Origin: Arabidopsis thaliana
Lineage: Eukaryota; Streptophyta; Magnoliopsida; Brassicales; Brassicaceae
Assembly (NCBI RefSeq): GCF_000001735.4
Contig: NC_003075.7
Coordinates: forward strand, 6,449,001-6,513,000
Direction: 5' to 3'
DNA: 64,000 bases
Under the pieces are notes generated by a model. That model saw only the letters and a list, made by a program, of their open reading frames with translations, was not told the DNA's origin and made no database searches. Below, in pieces: positions 10,728-24,189 of this stretch. The position numbers and the translations under genes were made by a program. Positions within the stretch are counted from its first letter, which is position 1. Each line of letters begins with the position of its first letter.

Positions 10728-12932
10728 CTAGTTGTTGTTGTTGTTGTTGTTGTTGTTGTTCTTGTCAGAAGGTTGACCAGTCCAATAAGTTTTAACAGCA
10801 ACAAGAATCTTCTCAGGATTAAAAGGACCTTTCTCATGATCAACAATTTGACTCTTCCACTTCATTCCCTTCACTATCTTCTCTACCTTATTCAACGTCT
10901 CCACATTATCTCTCAACACAACTGTTCCTTCTGGTCTCAAAATTCGATCCATCTCCAACAATATCAACGTCAAATCACACCTTAAAACATACACAAAGAA
11001 CATTCCATTAGTCGCGTTTCACGGATATAGTTTTGAGTTGGAAGACCATGAAACTTTACCTATGTTCGTATAAGCTGAACAATCCTCCTGCATGAATCAT
11101 ATCATAAGTTCTTGGATACGTTGAGAATCCTTCACACCAATCTTGATACGTCCCTATCAATCCACGTTCGTAGATCACACCTAACGTTTGTTTCTCTGCA
11201 TCGACCGGGACAACGTTCATGACCCATGAGGGATATTTCAGCATGGAAGCAGCGAATCCGCCGAGAAAAGCGTTCATGTCCATAATGTTCCTGAATCTTC
11301 CATGTGAAAGCTCAGGGACTATCTTCTTGTAATGTGCTATTCTCTCTTTCCAAACCTCGTTGTCTTCTCTAAATTTCTCCGCGTTCATTTCTGGTATAGT
11401 TCCTCTGATGATTCTTGGAGGTACCGCGAATGCTCGGTCTGGCCAATCCTCGAGTGCACCGCCTGCTGAATCATCTGGATTGTTTGTTTCTGGTAATGGT
11501 GTTATACAAGTTTCCAAGTCTTTGTACCTAAAACAGAGAAAACCAAGTTTTGACATTGTTCTTTCACAAAGTTAAGACTACATTTTCGAGATGTAAATTA
11601 GTATTACCAAGCGGAATCCGCGTTATCTGAGCTGCATATCGGAGGTGACTTATTGTTTTGTTTGAGCTTTTTACACTCAATGTGATTGAGAGGCTTTTGC
11701 CAAATTGATAAGTCACCTTTTTCAGTTACTTTCTTCCAGCAAAGACTCTTTGCTACATCTTCTATTGAATCTTGCTCTTTCTTCAAATCCTCCTCTGTTC
11801 TCTCCCACCCTCTCCAGTACTGTTTCCAGTTAATCGGTGGTCCCGAGAGGATCCAGTAACCGCCCGGTCTTAAAACCCGGTCGACCTCCATAAGGTACAA
11901 ACCATCTACAAAAGATTTCAGTGTTATGTTTCTTCCTCAGCTATGAACAGAAACAGAGTCAAATCATTACCATTTTTAAACCAAGGGATCAAACAACGAG
12001 AACAATGAGCAAGATCAAAAGCTCTAGCTGGATAAGGAAGTCTTCTTGATCCCATAATCCCGATTATCGCAGGAACTCCGCGTTCTAAAGCAAACTGTAC
12101 CTGAGCTTCATGAGTGTCTCTTGGAGCAAAAGACACAGCCATAATGTCTCTCTTCAAGAGGTAAGCACCAAAACTTGCAACCTAATATAAAAAACAGATA
12201 TTGAATCAAACAATGATCAAAAAGAAGTGTATACGTATACTCTTACAATGAAACACTTACACCACATCCAGTGTCAATAGCTGTTCTGATTCCACCATCA
12301 GTAAGAGGAATAAGCCTAGCAATATCATCGATATAAGCATCAGCTCCACGAGGAAACATAGTACCACCACCAGGGAATCTAAAGCGGTCACCTTCAACTT
12401 GAATCCAGTTTTGAACTGCTTTCTCAACACTAAGTTCCTTGTGAGGGATATTGTCATACCAAGCATAGTCTCTACTTTGTGGCCATTTAAATGGAATCTT
12501 GTAGTTTGGTGGAGGAGGAATCAAACAATAAAGAAGCTCATCTTTTACAGGACAATGTCTTTCTCTATATTTCATCATGTTCCTATCGAATCTTCTTCCT
12601 CTTTGTCGGTCTTCACAAGGAGTGTACTCACTGAGAGATAATTCACATGGTTCAAAGTACTTAATGGTTTGGTTTGTTTCCTTTAACTCAATCTGATTAT
12701 GGCTTTTGAAATCTAGTTCAGCTGACTCTGAAGATGAGGAAGAGGAAGAGGACGAAGAAGGGTTTGATTGCGTCTCGCATCCGAGCTTCGAGATAGAAGA
12801 TGGGACGGTATTGGCTTGCCATGCACCTAAAACATAGAACAAAATGCAGAGTCCACTTACACCAAGAATCAAAGTTAGTTTCTTTCTTCTTGCTTCTGTT
12901 TGGTGATGATGACCACTGTTCTCTTTCGCCAT
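10728..12932 (-). CDS. PMT17: probable pectin/homogalacturonan-type methyltransferase PMT17
   Basis: Five exons, 12261-12932, 11971-12181, 11608-11905, 11060-11527 and 10728-10980, give 633 aa. The start is the ATG at 12932 (MAKENSG); the frame is open further upstream but without an ATG. Residues about 21-43 form a single signal anchor ([20 protein letters not shown]), so this is a type II Golgi protein. A serine-rich stem follows, then the DUF248 domain, with [10 protein letters not shown], the SAM-binding motif [15 protein letters not shown] across the exon 1/2 junction, and a second half ([22 protein letters not shown]). Relatives such as QUA2/TSD2 methylesterify homogalacturonan in the Golgi; the substrate of this one is inferred. 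The protein ends in ten asparagines encoded by an AAC repeat (10731-10760), so the C-terminal length is probably variable. At4g10440. Confidence 0.95.
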
Positions 12933-14200
12933 TCTTGAGTGCAAAGACTGAATCTTTATCTAAGATAGAGACTGAGACAGAAACAAAAAAGAGGCAAAAT
13001 CAAATCCTCTTTAGATGGTCATAGTGGATTTTTTGTTAAGGAATGTCAAATGTGAATCATAATGTTAGAAGATTTATTGAACAAGATAGAAACATAAACA
13101 AAAATAAGGTAAAAAAAAAAAGAGATTTGTCTCTAATTCTATAGAGAAAAAAGAGCTAAGAACAGTTACTTAGAGAGAAAATAGGAGTATTGACCAAGAA
13201 CAACCTCACTTTCTTCTATAGACTCCTTTAAACTCGTTTTACCATATGTATACAAACAAACATTGCCATGTTGAATTAAATGAAAACCTTATATATGCAT
13301 ATACATTTATGAATGGACATTCAATAATCAATCTCAAGATTTGCTTACTTTTTTCCATGTTGAGATGATAGAGTAATAAATAGGCTATATTTTTCTAGAG
13401 AAAATTTTTGTATTCTAAAAGGAATGTTGATTAGTGATATTGACGCCCTAAAAAAAAATGTTCAAACGATTTATCTATGTAACAAATAACTCCACGCATT
13501 ACATATATTATAGAATTGGAAGTGTCAAATTTATGGAGTGTAGTGTTTACCTTGAAGGCAAAGGCAGTTTTTGGAGTCTTATGGATCCAAAACCATCATA
13601 ACCTGGTCCCCATTTATTAGGATTTTTATGTGTGGAGTCTCTTCTTCTTCTCCTTATAAAGTATAAGCAAAACCATCACTAGATGAGTGGAGAAAATCTT
13701 GTTGGAGAAAATCAAGGTAAAGATGCTGAATGGCAATATTCTAGTAACCGGTTTCTTATTGGATCAATTCTAAGGCCTTACAAGTTTTGTTGTTGCATAA
13801 ATCAAACCATTCTTGGGTTTACTTCAAGTAATCTCATTAATGGCTTCTCTTAGTTTTTGTTTCTTCTTATCATTCAAATGTTTAGGATCTAAGCTTTTAC
13901 AAGCTTAAGTAGAATCAATTGGAACAGGTCAAAATATGGTTTTAAGCACAGAATATGGTTTAACTCTATCAATCATATAGCATATAACAGTTTAATAGAG
14001 TTAAAAAGATGTCTCCAAAACTTCTGTAAGAAGAGAGTAAATAAAAGACCAAACATGAACGGATAATGAATTTGCATTCATCAATGATTCAAAAGGAAAA
14101 ACAAAACTACAAATCCATAAGAAAGATGTAAAACAAAAAGCTACGATAATATCACTGCTTCACCATATAAAATCTAATATAGAACTTTCAATAGCGAACT
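12933..14200. other. intergenic PMT17 promoter and RPL9 3' flank
   Basis: The first 200 bases should be the PMT17 leader and promoter. A short CT-rich stretch lies at 13637-13656 and A-rich runs near 13110-13125. No gene recognised. Confidence 0.5.
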
Positions 14201-15458
<1,258 letters not shown>

Positions 15459-15536
15459 TTTTTCGTCTCTGAGGGGGAACTTTGGAGACGACGGCTTGAG
15501 GTTTAGGGTAACGGAGTTTAAGGGTACAGAGAGAAG

Positions 15537-15560
15537 AAAACCCTAAAGCTTATATATAGG
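15537..15560 (-). promoter_or_regulatory. RPL9D core promoter: telo-box and TATA
   Basis: On the minus strand a TATATATAAG element (about 15551-15560) precedes TTAGGGTTTT (15537-15546), the reverse complement of the telo-box AAACCCTAA. A second related GTTTAGGGT lies at 15501-15509 on the plus strand. Telo-boxes near the start are a known feature of plant ribosomal-protein and translation genes. Distance to the ATG is about 80-95 bases. Confidence 0.6.
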
Positions 15561-15904
15561 TCGTCTCTAGGTTTTGTTTTTGGTTTTAATCTTAAAAACA
15601 ACTCTTTTAAAAATCATTTCATTTTTTCTTTTAATTTTAATTTTATAAATTTTTGTATTCATTAAAATAGTAAAGGATAACTTATTTTATTAAATTTTCA
15701 AATTGAAAATACAAATTCATTATACCAAAATTGAAAATGCAAATTATTACAAAAACAAAAGGAGAAAATCCCCTAAAAAAGACTTTTTAAGTGTCAACCA
15801 TTTGCATTTTAAACTTTTAAGGATTTGGACTCGTATAATAAATTAGAACAATTATAGGATAATCTAAATCCCTAAACCAAAAAAAAAGAATTTGCATTAT
15901 AAAT

Positions 15905-16615
15905 ACTAAGGTAGTTTTGATAATTAATTTTCTGTGTTAATATATAGAAAACGATAAGACAAACACTAGTGTTTGAAGTTTGATTGGTAACCCTGTACCA
16001 TACGTAAAACATAAAAATATTAAAATTGCTAATCTCGATTTAAAATTCCAAAAACGTGTAAAAAACCCATCATCTATTATCGTGCATTTATTTTATTTCA
16101 AACTCATTTAGTTACTAATACAGTATTAGTAATACTATAAATGACTTATTTTCATTTTTTACGCACTATGATGCGATATCTTAATTATATTGGTTAATCG
16201 TTTCAGTTTTGCAATCTATTGTATCACGCTTTAATGCTATTATAAAACAAACACGACATTTTCTTATGTCTAAAAAATATACACATCATTTTTTATAAAT
16301 CAAAATATAATAATAATTATTTGATAACAGATGTTTAGAATTTTGACGATACTATAGACGAGTGTGTTTTCGGTTAATAGTTTAGAAGTTTTAAATAGAC
16401 CGACTAGTACTTAAAATTTTTAATCACTTAAATCTTAGTTAAGGTTTTCTTATTAATAATATAATTGAAGGTTATCAAATAAATCTGCCGATACTTGAGG
16501 GATTTTAAATCCCTTATAAATCCTAATGTAGCTTTTATAATTATTTTTCTGTGTTAATATATTGAAAACGATAAAACAAACACTAGTGTTTGATTGGTAA
16601 CCCTTTACCATAGGT
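15905..16615 (+). repeat. pair of direct repeats, about 90 bp each
   Basis: The block at about 15905-16005 ('gtgttaatatatagaaaacg...aacactagtgtttgaagtttgattggtaaccc') recurs at about 16545-16615 with a few substitutions and a small gap. Nature unknown; could be remnants of one dispersed element. Confidence 0.6.
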
Positions 16616-17117
16616 ACCACCTTGGCAACTCTCATTTTTTTTTTTTTTTTGTACCACTTTTTTTACAACAACGTACAAATTTTTTGTATAAGTTTATGAT
16701 GTTACTAAAATTGGATCCTATAGTTCCATGATTTATAAAAATTTGAATATTAATAATATATAAAAATTTATAAAAAGTTTAAAAGTATTAGTTTTAATAT
16801 GAATACTAAAATTAAAATTTTATCGAATAAATTAGTCTCCCAAATTTTTTATATGATTTTCTAACCCTATGCATGGAGAACAAATCAATGGACGACTGCT
16901 TACAACCCACTTAATTCCATTAAAAACTCAATGGTAGTTAGTAGTTTACTAAAGATAAGCCATTGTTCTCGTGACGCTAAAAAAAAAATCGACGGATTAT
17001 TGAATTTTTCATCGGTAATCCATAAAGGATTCAAAATGTGATATGATTCGGTAATAACCTTTTTTGTACCATTAGTTTTTTTTCAAATGTATTAAAAAAC
17101 TAGTTGATATTTTTTCT

Positions 17118-17456
17118 GAGCGTGTACAAATACTTTTCCTCGTCATAAGGCCAAACCCTGCTTCTAACTAAAACAACTTAACAATGGTAAGGAAATAAAA
17201 CACAAGCCATCACGAGATTTGAAAACAAAAAAGCTGCGTACTTTGCTTACATAACATTATCATCTCAATTTCTACATATTCCTTAATTTCCGTAATTTAA
17301 GATTTCTTTTTTTGTTTAAATTGTTTGTTAGGTTAGTCTCTTGTTTACTCATCATGTCACAATGTGTCTGAGCTTCTCCTATCTACAAAGCTTTCTTCTA
17401 TCTCTTTGACTCTCGCTATATATTCCATCATATGTATATATACTGAATCCAATTAG
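17118..17456 (+). repeat. copy of the HIPP promoter segment
   Basis: About 340 bases here match 24190-24540, the region just upstream of the HIPP start codon. Shared stretches include 'aaggccaaaccctgcttctaactaaaa', 'atcacgagatt', 'gcttacataacat', 'tctacatattcct' and 'gaatccaat'. Same orientation, but no HIPP coding sequence follows here. Confidence 0.75.
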
Positions 17457-17899
17457 GTTGATTTGACTTCTATAAGAGACTTAATCAGATGTGTAATTCG
17501 TTCATAATAAATGATGTTTACATGTTTTGATACTGTCATTGGCCACATACGTTATCTCATAAGAGAAACAAAGTGCTTGTACTCCACTTTTACAAAAAAA
17601 ATATCATTTTGACACCTCTCACAAATTAATAAAGCCACTAAATAATACAAATATGTCCTTTATATATATAATAAGTGATTAATTATACAATAATGACTAA
17701 AATTCAAAGAAAAATAGGTTTGGATTAAGGGTATATTAGAAAAAAGTCACATTAAAATGAACATTTTTTTGTAGAATGGAGAGCTATTAACTCACAATCA
17801 TATGTATTTTAGAATAACAAGCAATCTACTTTGGCAAAAACTTTTTTATTTTATTTTAAAGCACGTCATGTTCTATTAGTTATGGAAATATTATAAGAC

Positions 17900-18270
17900 T
17901 TAACAATCATAATCACATCTACATACACGCTCGCCAGGCATACCCCTAGCTAAACTTGGACGGTCAGAACATTCGCAACGTATATCACGATTTTTTGGTG
18001 CGCTTGGAAGCTTTTTCATGTCACTTACCCAAGAACTCTTTCCATTATTTCCACATTTTCCAGGAAAAGGGTGTGTAGTGTTGCACCCAAACTTCTTCAT
18101 GGCTTCAACCTCTGTTGTGTTATCAACCACAAAAATAAAATGTTAAGACTATGAAAATATATATACAAAACAGTTGATAACACAAAATAAGGAAACAAGT
18201 TACCTTCAACATGGCTTAGAATTAGAAACATGACACCACAAGAAACCATAAACAAAACTCCATATTTCAT
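17900..18270 (-). CDS. secreted cysteine-rich SCR-like/defensin-like peptide
   Basis: Two exons: 18204-18270 encodes a signal peptide (MKYGVLFMVSCGVMFLILSH), and 17900-18111 encodes the mature peptide. The intron sits just after the signal peptide, as in SCR-like (SCRL) genes; donor GAAG|GTAACT, acceptor AACAG|AGGTTG. The 92-aa precursor has cysteines at 32, 42, 68, 70, 86, 88 and 92 after the signal peptide, with a GKC (GxC) motif and two CxC pairs. That is seven, while the SCR/SCRL scaffold normally has eight. Relatives include the self-incompatibility pollen ligand SCR; most SCRL functions are unknown. A copia element sits 143 bases upstream of the ATG. Probably At4g10457. Confidence 0.8.
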
Positions 18271-18407
18271 GACTTATAGTCTAAACAAATAGTCTCTTTG
18301 AGCTTCAAAAATTTGTGTTTTGTTTTACTCTCATAGAAAGTATATTAAGTTTTCTTTGCCAACAATCTTCATAATTAATATACTCAACAAGATAAAAATA
18401 TATGTGG

Positions 18408-18412
18408 CTATT
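18408..18412 (+). repeat. left target-site duplication CTATT of the copia element
   Basis: CTATT directly precedes the 5' LTR, and the identical CTATT follows the 3' LTR at 24068-24072. Five-base duplications are the signature of copia integrase. Confidence 0.9.
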
Positions 18413-19099
18413 TGTTAAGATTTAGCAACAAAGAACACAACATGAAGAAGCTTGAGGAAGAAGAAATGCCAACTCAGCAAAGGGGACACGTCAACAGCAG
18501 GACCACAAGACAAAGAAGGAGCCGTTAGCGCCAACCAGGGTTATGAGTCGCACGACTAAAGCATTCTTGTCTTGGTTTGGTAAAGTTGCACGCGGGTTAA
18601 GCCCAATCCAAATTGGTGGAAGGTGACAAATTTGGAGGCAGCTTGGAGACAGCTGTAGAGGAGCTTGTAGAGGCAAACCAAGAAGGATCCAGAAGGGAAC
18701 CTAGGTTAAAACCTCTAAGTCCATTTAAGCTGAAGGTGGTGCTTAGAGACAGAGTTAGAAACGTAGAGACATTCATTAGAGAGTAAACTTGTAGTGAGTG
18801 TTCTTAGGGAAACAATGAGTGAGAGAGAGTGAATCATATTGGTTCTGTAAGGGGCTGAGAGGGTGAGAGATCTCTTTGTAAAACTCAAAGGTTATAGTGG
18901 ATTCCGGGAAAGATTTCCCGGCCCAGACGTAGCACCGTTGGTGTGAACTGGGTTAACAATCTGTTTGTGTGCTCTGTGTTGTTATGTTTCACTTTCAGTC
19001 ACAAGTCTTCTTATCTCAAAGTTCTGTTCTTGTTCGATTTCAAGTTTCTTAGACATCAAGTCTTGAAACCCTTAGTCTGTATTTGGTCTAAACACTACA
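18413..19099 (+). repeat. 5' LTR of the copia element
   Basis: Begins TGTTAAGATTTAGC and ends CACTACA. It would contain the element's promoter. Nearly identical to 23378-24067. Confidence 0.93.
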
Positions 19100-19165
19100 A
19101 AGTGGTATCAGAACGAAGGTTCTTTGTATTGGCGGTTCAGTAAGGTTCTTACAAACAAAGAAGCC

Positions 19166-22100
19166 ATGTCGTCAGCAAGGGTAGAGATGGAGAAGTTTGA
19201 TGGGCATGGAGACTACACATTGTGGAAGGAGAAGCTGATGGCTCACATGGATCTGTTGGGTTTAACGGTGGCTCTCAGGGAAACACAGTCGGTCTCAGAT
19301 CCTCTAGAATCTGAGGAAGAAGGAAAAGAATCTGAAAAAGGAGATAAGGAAGCACTCATGGAAGAGAAGAGACAGAAAGCGAGAAGCACCATTGTTTTAA
19401 GTGTCTCAGATCAAGTTTTGCGGAAGAGTAAGAAAGAGAAGACTGCACCTTCTATGTTGGAAGCCCTAGACAAACTGTACATGTCTAAGGCACTTCCAAA
19501 CCGCATTTATCTGAAACAGAAGCTTTATAGCTACAAGATGCAGGAGAACTTGTCTGTAGAAGGAAACATAGACGAGTTTCTACGTCTCATAGCTGATCTG
19601 GAAAACACAAATGTGTTGGTTTCAGATGAAGACCAAGCTATTCTGCTACTGATGTCTTTACCAAAGCAGTTTGATCAACTGAAGGATACTCTAAAGTATG
19701 GCTCAGGGAGAACAACACTATCCGTCGACGAAGTTGTTGCAGCCATTTACTCAAAGGAGCTAGAGTTAGGCTCAAATAAGAAGAGTATAAGAGGACAAGC
19801 AGAGGGCCTGTATGTCAAAGACAAACCAGAGACAAGAGGCATGTCAGAGCAGAAAGAGAAAGGGAACAAAGGACGGTCAAGATCTAGATCTAAAGGCTGG
19901 AAAGGATGTTGGATCTGCGGTGAAGAAGGTCACTTCAAGACCTCATGTCCCAACAAAGGGAAGCAGCAGAACAAGGGAAAAGACCAAGCAAGCGGTAGTA
20001 AAGGCGAAGCTGCAACGATCAAAGGAAACACATCCGAAGGTTCAGGCTATTATGTGTCAGAAGCATTACATTCAACTGATGTAAATCTGGGGAATGAATG
20101 GGTCATGGACACGGGTTGCAACTATCATATGACTCATAAGAAGGAATGGTTCGAGGAGCTGAGTGAAGACGCTGGAGGGACAGTGAGGATGGGAAACAAA
20201 TCAACCTCAAAGGTCAGAGGCATTGGAAGTGTCAAAATCCTGAACAAGGATGGAACAACAGTTTCGTGTAAAGTACATTCCTGACATGGATCGTAATTTA
20301 CTTTCTATGGGAACTCTAGAAGAACATGGTTATAGTTTTGAGTCAAAGAATGGAGTCTTAGTGGTGAAAGAGGGAACTAGGACTTTATTGATAGGCAGCA
20401 GACATGAAAAGCTTTACTTACTCCAAGGAAAGCCTGAGGTTAGTCATTCTATGACTGTTGAAAGGAGAAATGATGATACAGTTCTGTGGCACAGAAGATT
20501 AGGCCATATAAGTCAGAAAAATATGGATATTCTGGTCAAGAAAGGATACTTAGATGGAAAGAAAGTTTCTAAGTTAGAGTTGTGCGAAGACTGTATTTAT
20601 GGTAAAGCTAGGAGGCTGAGTTTCGTTGTGGCTACACATAACACTGAAGACAAGTTGAATTATGTTCATTCTGATTTGTGGGGAGCACCATCGGTCCCTC
20701 TATCCTTAGGAAAATGTCAGTATTTCATCTCGTTCATAGATGTTTACTCAAGAAAAACGTGGGTTTATTTTCTGAAACACAAGGATGAAGCTTTTGGGAC
20801 CTTTGCTGAATGGAGTGTTATGGTAGAGAACCAAACAGGAAGAAAGATCAAAATTCTGAGGATAGACAACGGTCTGGAGTTTTGTAATCAGCAGTTTAAT
20901 GATTTCTGCAAGGAGAAGGGTATTGTGAGGCATCAGACATGTGCTTACACACCTCAACAAAACGGCGTTGCAGAGAGGATGAATCACACAATCATGGAAA
21001 AAGTCAGAAGAATGTTAAGTTATTCTGGCTTACCTAAGACGTTTTGGGCAGAAGCAACTAACACTGTAGTGACTCTAATCAACAAAACTCCCTCATCTGC
21101 AGTCAACTTTGAGATTTCTGACAAGAGATGGTCAGGTAAGTCTCCTGTTTATAACTACTTAAAAAGGTTTGGTTGTGTGGCTTTTACTTATGCAGATGAA
21201 GGAAAGCTAGTACCTAGAGCCAAGAAAGGAGTGTTCTTAGGCTATCTCAGTGGAGAGAAAGGGTACAAGGTCTGGTTGTTAGAAGAAAGAAAGTGCAGTG
21301 TTAGTAGAAATGTGACATTTCAAGAGAATGCAGTCTACCGAGATGTGATGCAGAAGAACAAAGACTCTGAGGAAGTGGACACATCAAGCAGGTCTCTTGA
21401 TATTGATCTTGAAGATGTTGGTGATTTGAGCTTAGGTGGAGATCTCTTGGAAGAAACATGATCCCTGGGAGATCACTCACCTGCTCAGGACCATCACCAC
21501 ACTGAAGACGCGGAGATCAATGAAGAAACGGTACCTGAAACACCAAACAGCTACCATTTGGTTAGAGACAGAGTTAGAAGAGAAATCAGAGCTCCAAAAC
21601 GTTTTGATGTGGAGGGTTATTACAGTGAGTTTACTGATGATGAAGAAGAATCATTTAATGTTGAAGCCTTGGTCACCACAGTAGATGGAGACACCAGAGA
21701 ACCTGGAATTATCAAGAAGCTCTAAGAGATGATGATTGAGAACTATGGAAAGTCGGCATGGATGAAGAGATGGACTCTCTGTTGAAGAATCACACCTGGA
21801 CTGTAGTAAAGAAGCCTGTTGGAGAAAGAGTGATAGGCTGCAAATGGATTTTCAAGCGTAAGCCTGGAACTCCTGGAATTGAACAACCTAGATTCAAGGC
21901 TAGGTTAGTTTCAAAAGGGTATGCACAAAGAGAAGGAATAGACTACACAGATATCTTCTCTCCAGTGGTAAAGCACGTTTCAATACGGATATTGCTGGCT
22001 ATTGTTGCAGAGGAGAATTATGAGCTTGAACAGCTAGACGTCAAGACTGCTTTTCTTCATGGAGATCTAGAAGAAAAGATTTTCATGGAAGCACCAGAAG

Positions 22101-23263
22101 GTTATGAAAGTCAGTTCAAGCAAGGAGAAGTGTGTCTGTTAAACAAGACCATGTATGGTCTAAAGCAATCACCAAGAAGATGGAATCAAAAGTTTGATAG
22201 TTACATGCTGGAAATCGGCTTTGAGAGAAGCCCTCGTAATAAGTGTGCATACATTAAATCACTTGAGGATGGCTCAAAGGTCTATCTACTTATCTATGTC
22301 GATGACATGTTGGTGGCTGCTAGAGATATGCAGGTCATTTCTGAGTTAAAGCAGAAACTCAGTGAGAAGTTTGAAATGAAGGATCTCGGAGCTGCTAAGA
22401 GGATACTTGGCATGGAGATCTCAAGAGACAGAGTTAAGGGAACTCTCACTCTGTCACAAGAAGATTACTTGAGCAAGGTTCTGGAAACATACAACGTGGA
22501 TCAATGCAAGTTTGTGGTAACACCTCTCGGTGCTCACCTAAAGATGCATGCGGCAACAGAACAACAACTGCTCAGTGATGAAGAGTACATGAAGTCAGTG
22601 CCTTATTCAAACGCAGTAGGAAGCATTATGTACTCTATGATCGATACAAGACCAGATTTGGCTTATTGTGTTGGCATCATCAGTCGGTTTATGAGCAAAC
22701 CAGTTAAAGAGCACTAGTTAGGGGTCAAGTGAGTACTTAGGTACATTAAAGGAACCCTGAACATGAAGTTGTGCTAGAAGAAGGGAGCAGACTTAACCCT
22801 CAGAGGGTATTGTGACTCCGACTATGCTGCAAACCTGGAGAACAGGCGATCAATAAGCGGAATGGTATTCACACTTGGTGGGAGCACCATAAACTTGAGA
22901 TCATGTCTGCAAAAAGTAGTGGTAATGTCATCCACTAAAGCCGGGTATATGTCTCTCACTGAAGCAGTAAAGGAGGCTATATGGCTTAAAGGTTTGTTAC
23001 AGGACTTTGGCTATGAACAGAAGACGGTGGAGATTTTCTGTGATTCTCAAAGCGCCATAGCCCTGTCAAAGAACAATGTGCACCATGACAGGACAAAGCA
23101 CATTGACATCAAATACCACAAGATCCGCGAGGTCATTGCAGATGGAGTGGTAGAAGTGAAGAAGATATGCACACTGGTGAATTCAGCTGATATCTTCACA
23201 AAGGTTGTACCCGTTAGCAAGTTCAAGACAGCTTTGCACTCGCTACGAGTAAAGACTGAGTAA
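19166..23263 (+). pseudogene. degenerate copia gag-pol
   Basis: Gag begins at 19166 (MSSARVEMEKFDGHGDY) and has a CCHC zinc knuckle (CWICGEEGHFKTSC, about 19909). The protease motif is VMDTGCNYHMT (20103). Integrase keeps its HHCC finger (HRRLGHI...CEDC) and DDE residues (HSDLWG, RIDNG, NGVAER). RT has YVDDM (about 22295), and RNase H ends at 23263. Lesions: frameshift at about 20250-20284, TGA at 21459, TAA at 21723 with a further frame change before 21758, and TAG at 22715 and 22775. It cannot make a full polyprotein, though the gag-protease part is open. Confidence 0.9.
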
Positions 23264-23377
23264 TCTACTCAGGACCGGGAAAGGAATCCTAAACTATAAC
23301 AAGTTATTCTCTCTCAAAAAGGTATTCTCGCTTCTGTCAATTCGTGTTTCATGTTCTTCTATTGCTAGGTGGAGATC

Positions 23378-24067
23378 TGTTAAGATTTAGCAACAAAGAA
23401 CACAACATGAAGAAGCTTGAGGAAGAAGAAATGCCAACTCAGCAAAGGGGACACGTCAACAGCAGGACCACAAGACAAAGAAGGAGCCGTTAGCGCCAAC
23501 CAGGGTTATGAGTCGCACGGCTAAAGCATTCTTGTCTTGGTTTGGTAAAGTTGCACGCGGGTTAAGCCCAATCCAAATTGGTGGAAGGTGACAAATTTGG
23601 AGGCAGCTTGGAGACAGCTGTAGAGGAGCTTGTAGAGGCAAACCAAGAAGGATCCAGAAGGGAACCTAGATTAAAACCTCTAAGTCCATTTAAGCTGAAG
23701 GTAGTGCTTAGAGACAGAGTTAGAAACGTAGAGACATTCATTAGAAAGTAAACTTGTAGTGAGTGTTCTTGGGGAAACAGTGAGTGAGAGAGAGAGTGAA
23801 TCATTTTGGTTCTGTAAGGGGCTGAGAGAGTAAGAGATCTCTTTGTAAAACTCAAAGGTTATAGTGGATTCTGGGAAAGATTTCCCGACCCAGACGTAGC
23901 ACCGTTGGTGTGAACTAGGTTAACAATCTGTTTGTGTGCTCTATGTTGTTCTGTTTCACTTTTAGTCACAAGTCTTCTTATCTCAAAGTTCTGTTCTTGT
24001 TCGATTTCAAGTTTTTTAGACATCAAGTCTTGAAACCCTTCGTCTGTGTTTAGTCTAAAACATTACA
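23378..24067 (+). repeat. 3' LTR of the copia element
   Basis: Begins TGTTAAGATTTAGC right after the purine tract and ends CATTACA, followed by the duplicated CTATT. Confidence 0.93.
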
Positions 24068-24189
24068 CTATTAAATAAAAATAAAGAATAGAAAGGTGGA
24101 GCCAAGTCAACGAGATCGTTGGTATCGGTCATATTTAAAACAAATCTTCAGCTTTTCTTTGATTGTTTCAATAATTTCTTATGAACATC

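Larger units (their letters stand above)
15561..17899. other. long AT-rich intergenic region
   Basis: No gene recognised. It contains two direct-repeat blocks described separately (15905-16005/16520-16615 and 17118-17456). A 60-codon ORF at 16453-16635 lies over one of them and is not credible. Confidence 0.5.
18413..24067 (+). mobile_element. Ty1/copia LTR retrotransposon, 5.65 kb
   Basis: Complete structure: TG...CA LTRs of 687 and 690 bases (18413-19099, 23378-24067), a primer-binding site TGGTATCAGAAC at 19103-19114 (initiator tRNA-Met type), gag-pol in order protease, integrase, reverse transcriptase, RNase H (copia order), and a purine tract AGGTGGAGATC at 23367-23377. By eye the LTRs differ at roughly 20-25 positions (about 3%), suggesting an insertion on the order of one to a few million years ago, depending on the rate used. 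The coding region is broken. Probably the locus called At4g10460. Confidence 0.95.

Noticed and set aside
10728..10762. Possible trinucleotide expansion at the PMT17 end
   Set aside because: The (GTT)n tract is real but short (about ten units) and lies in frame at the extreme C-terminus; described with the gene rather than as a separate system.
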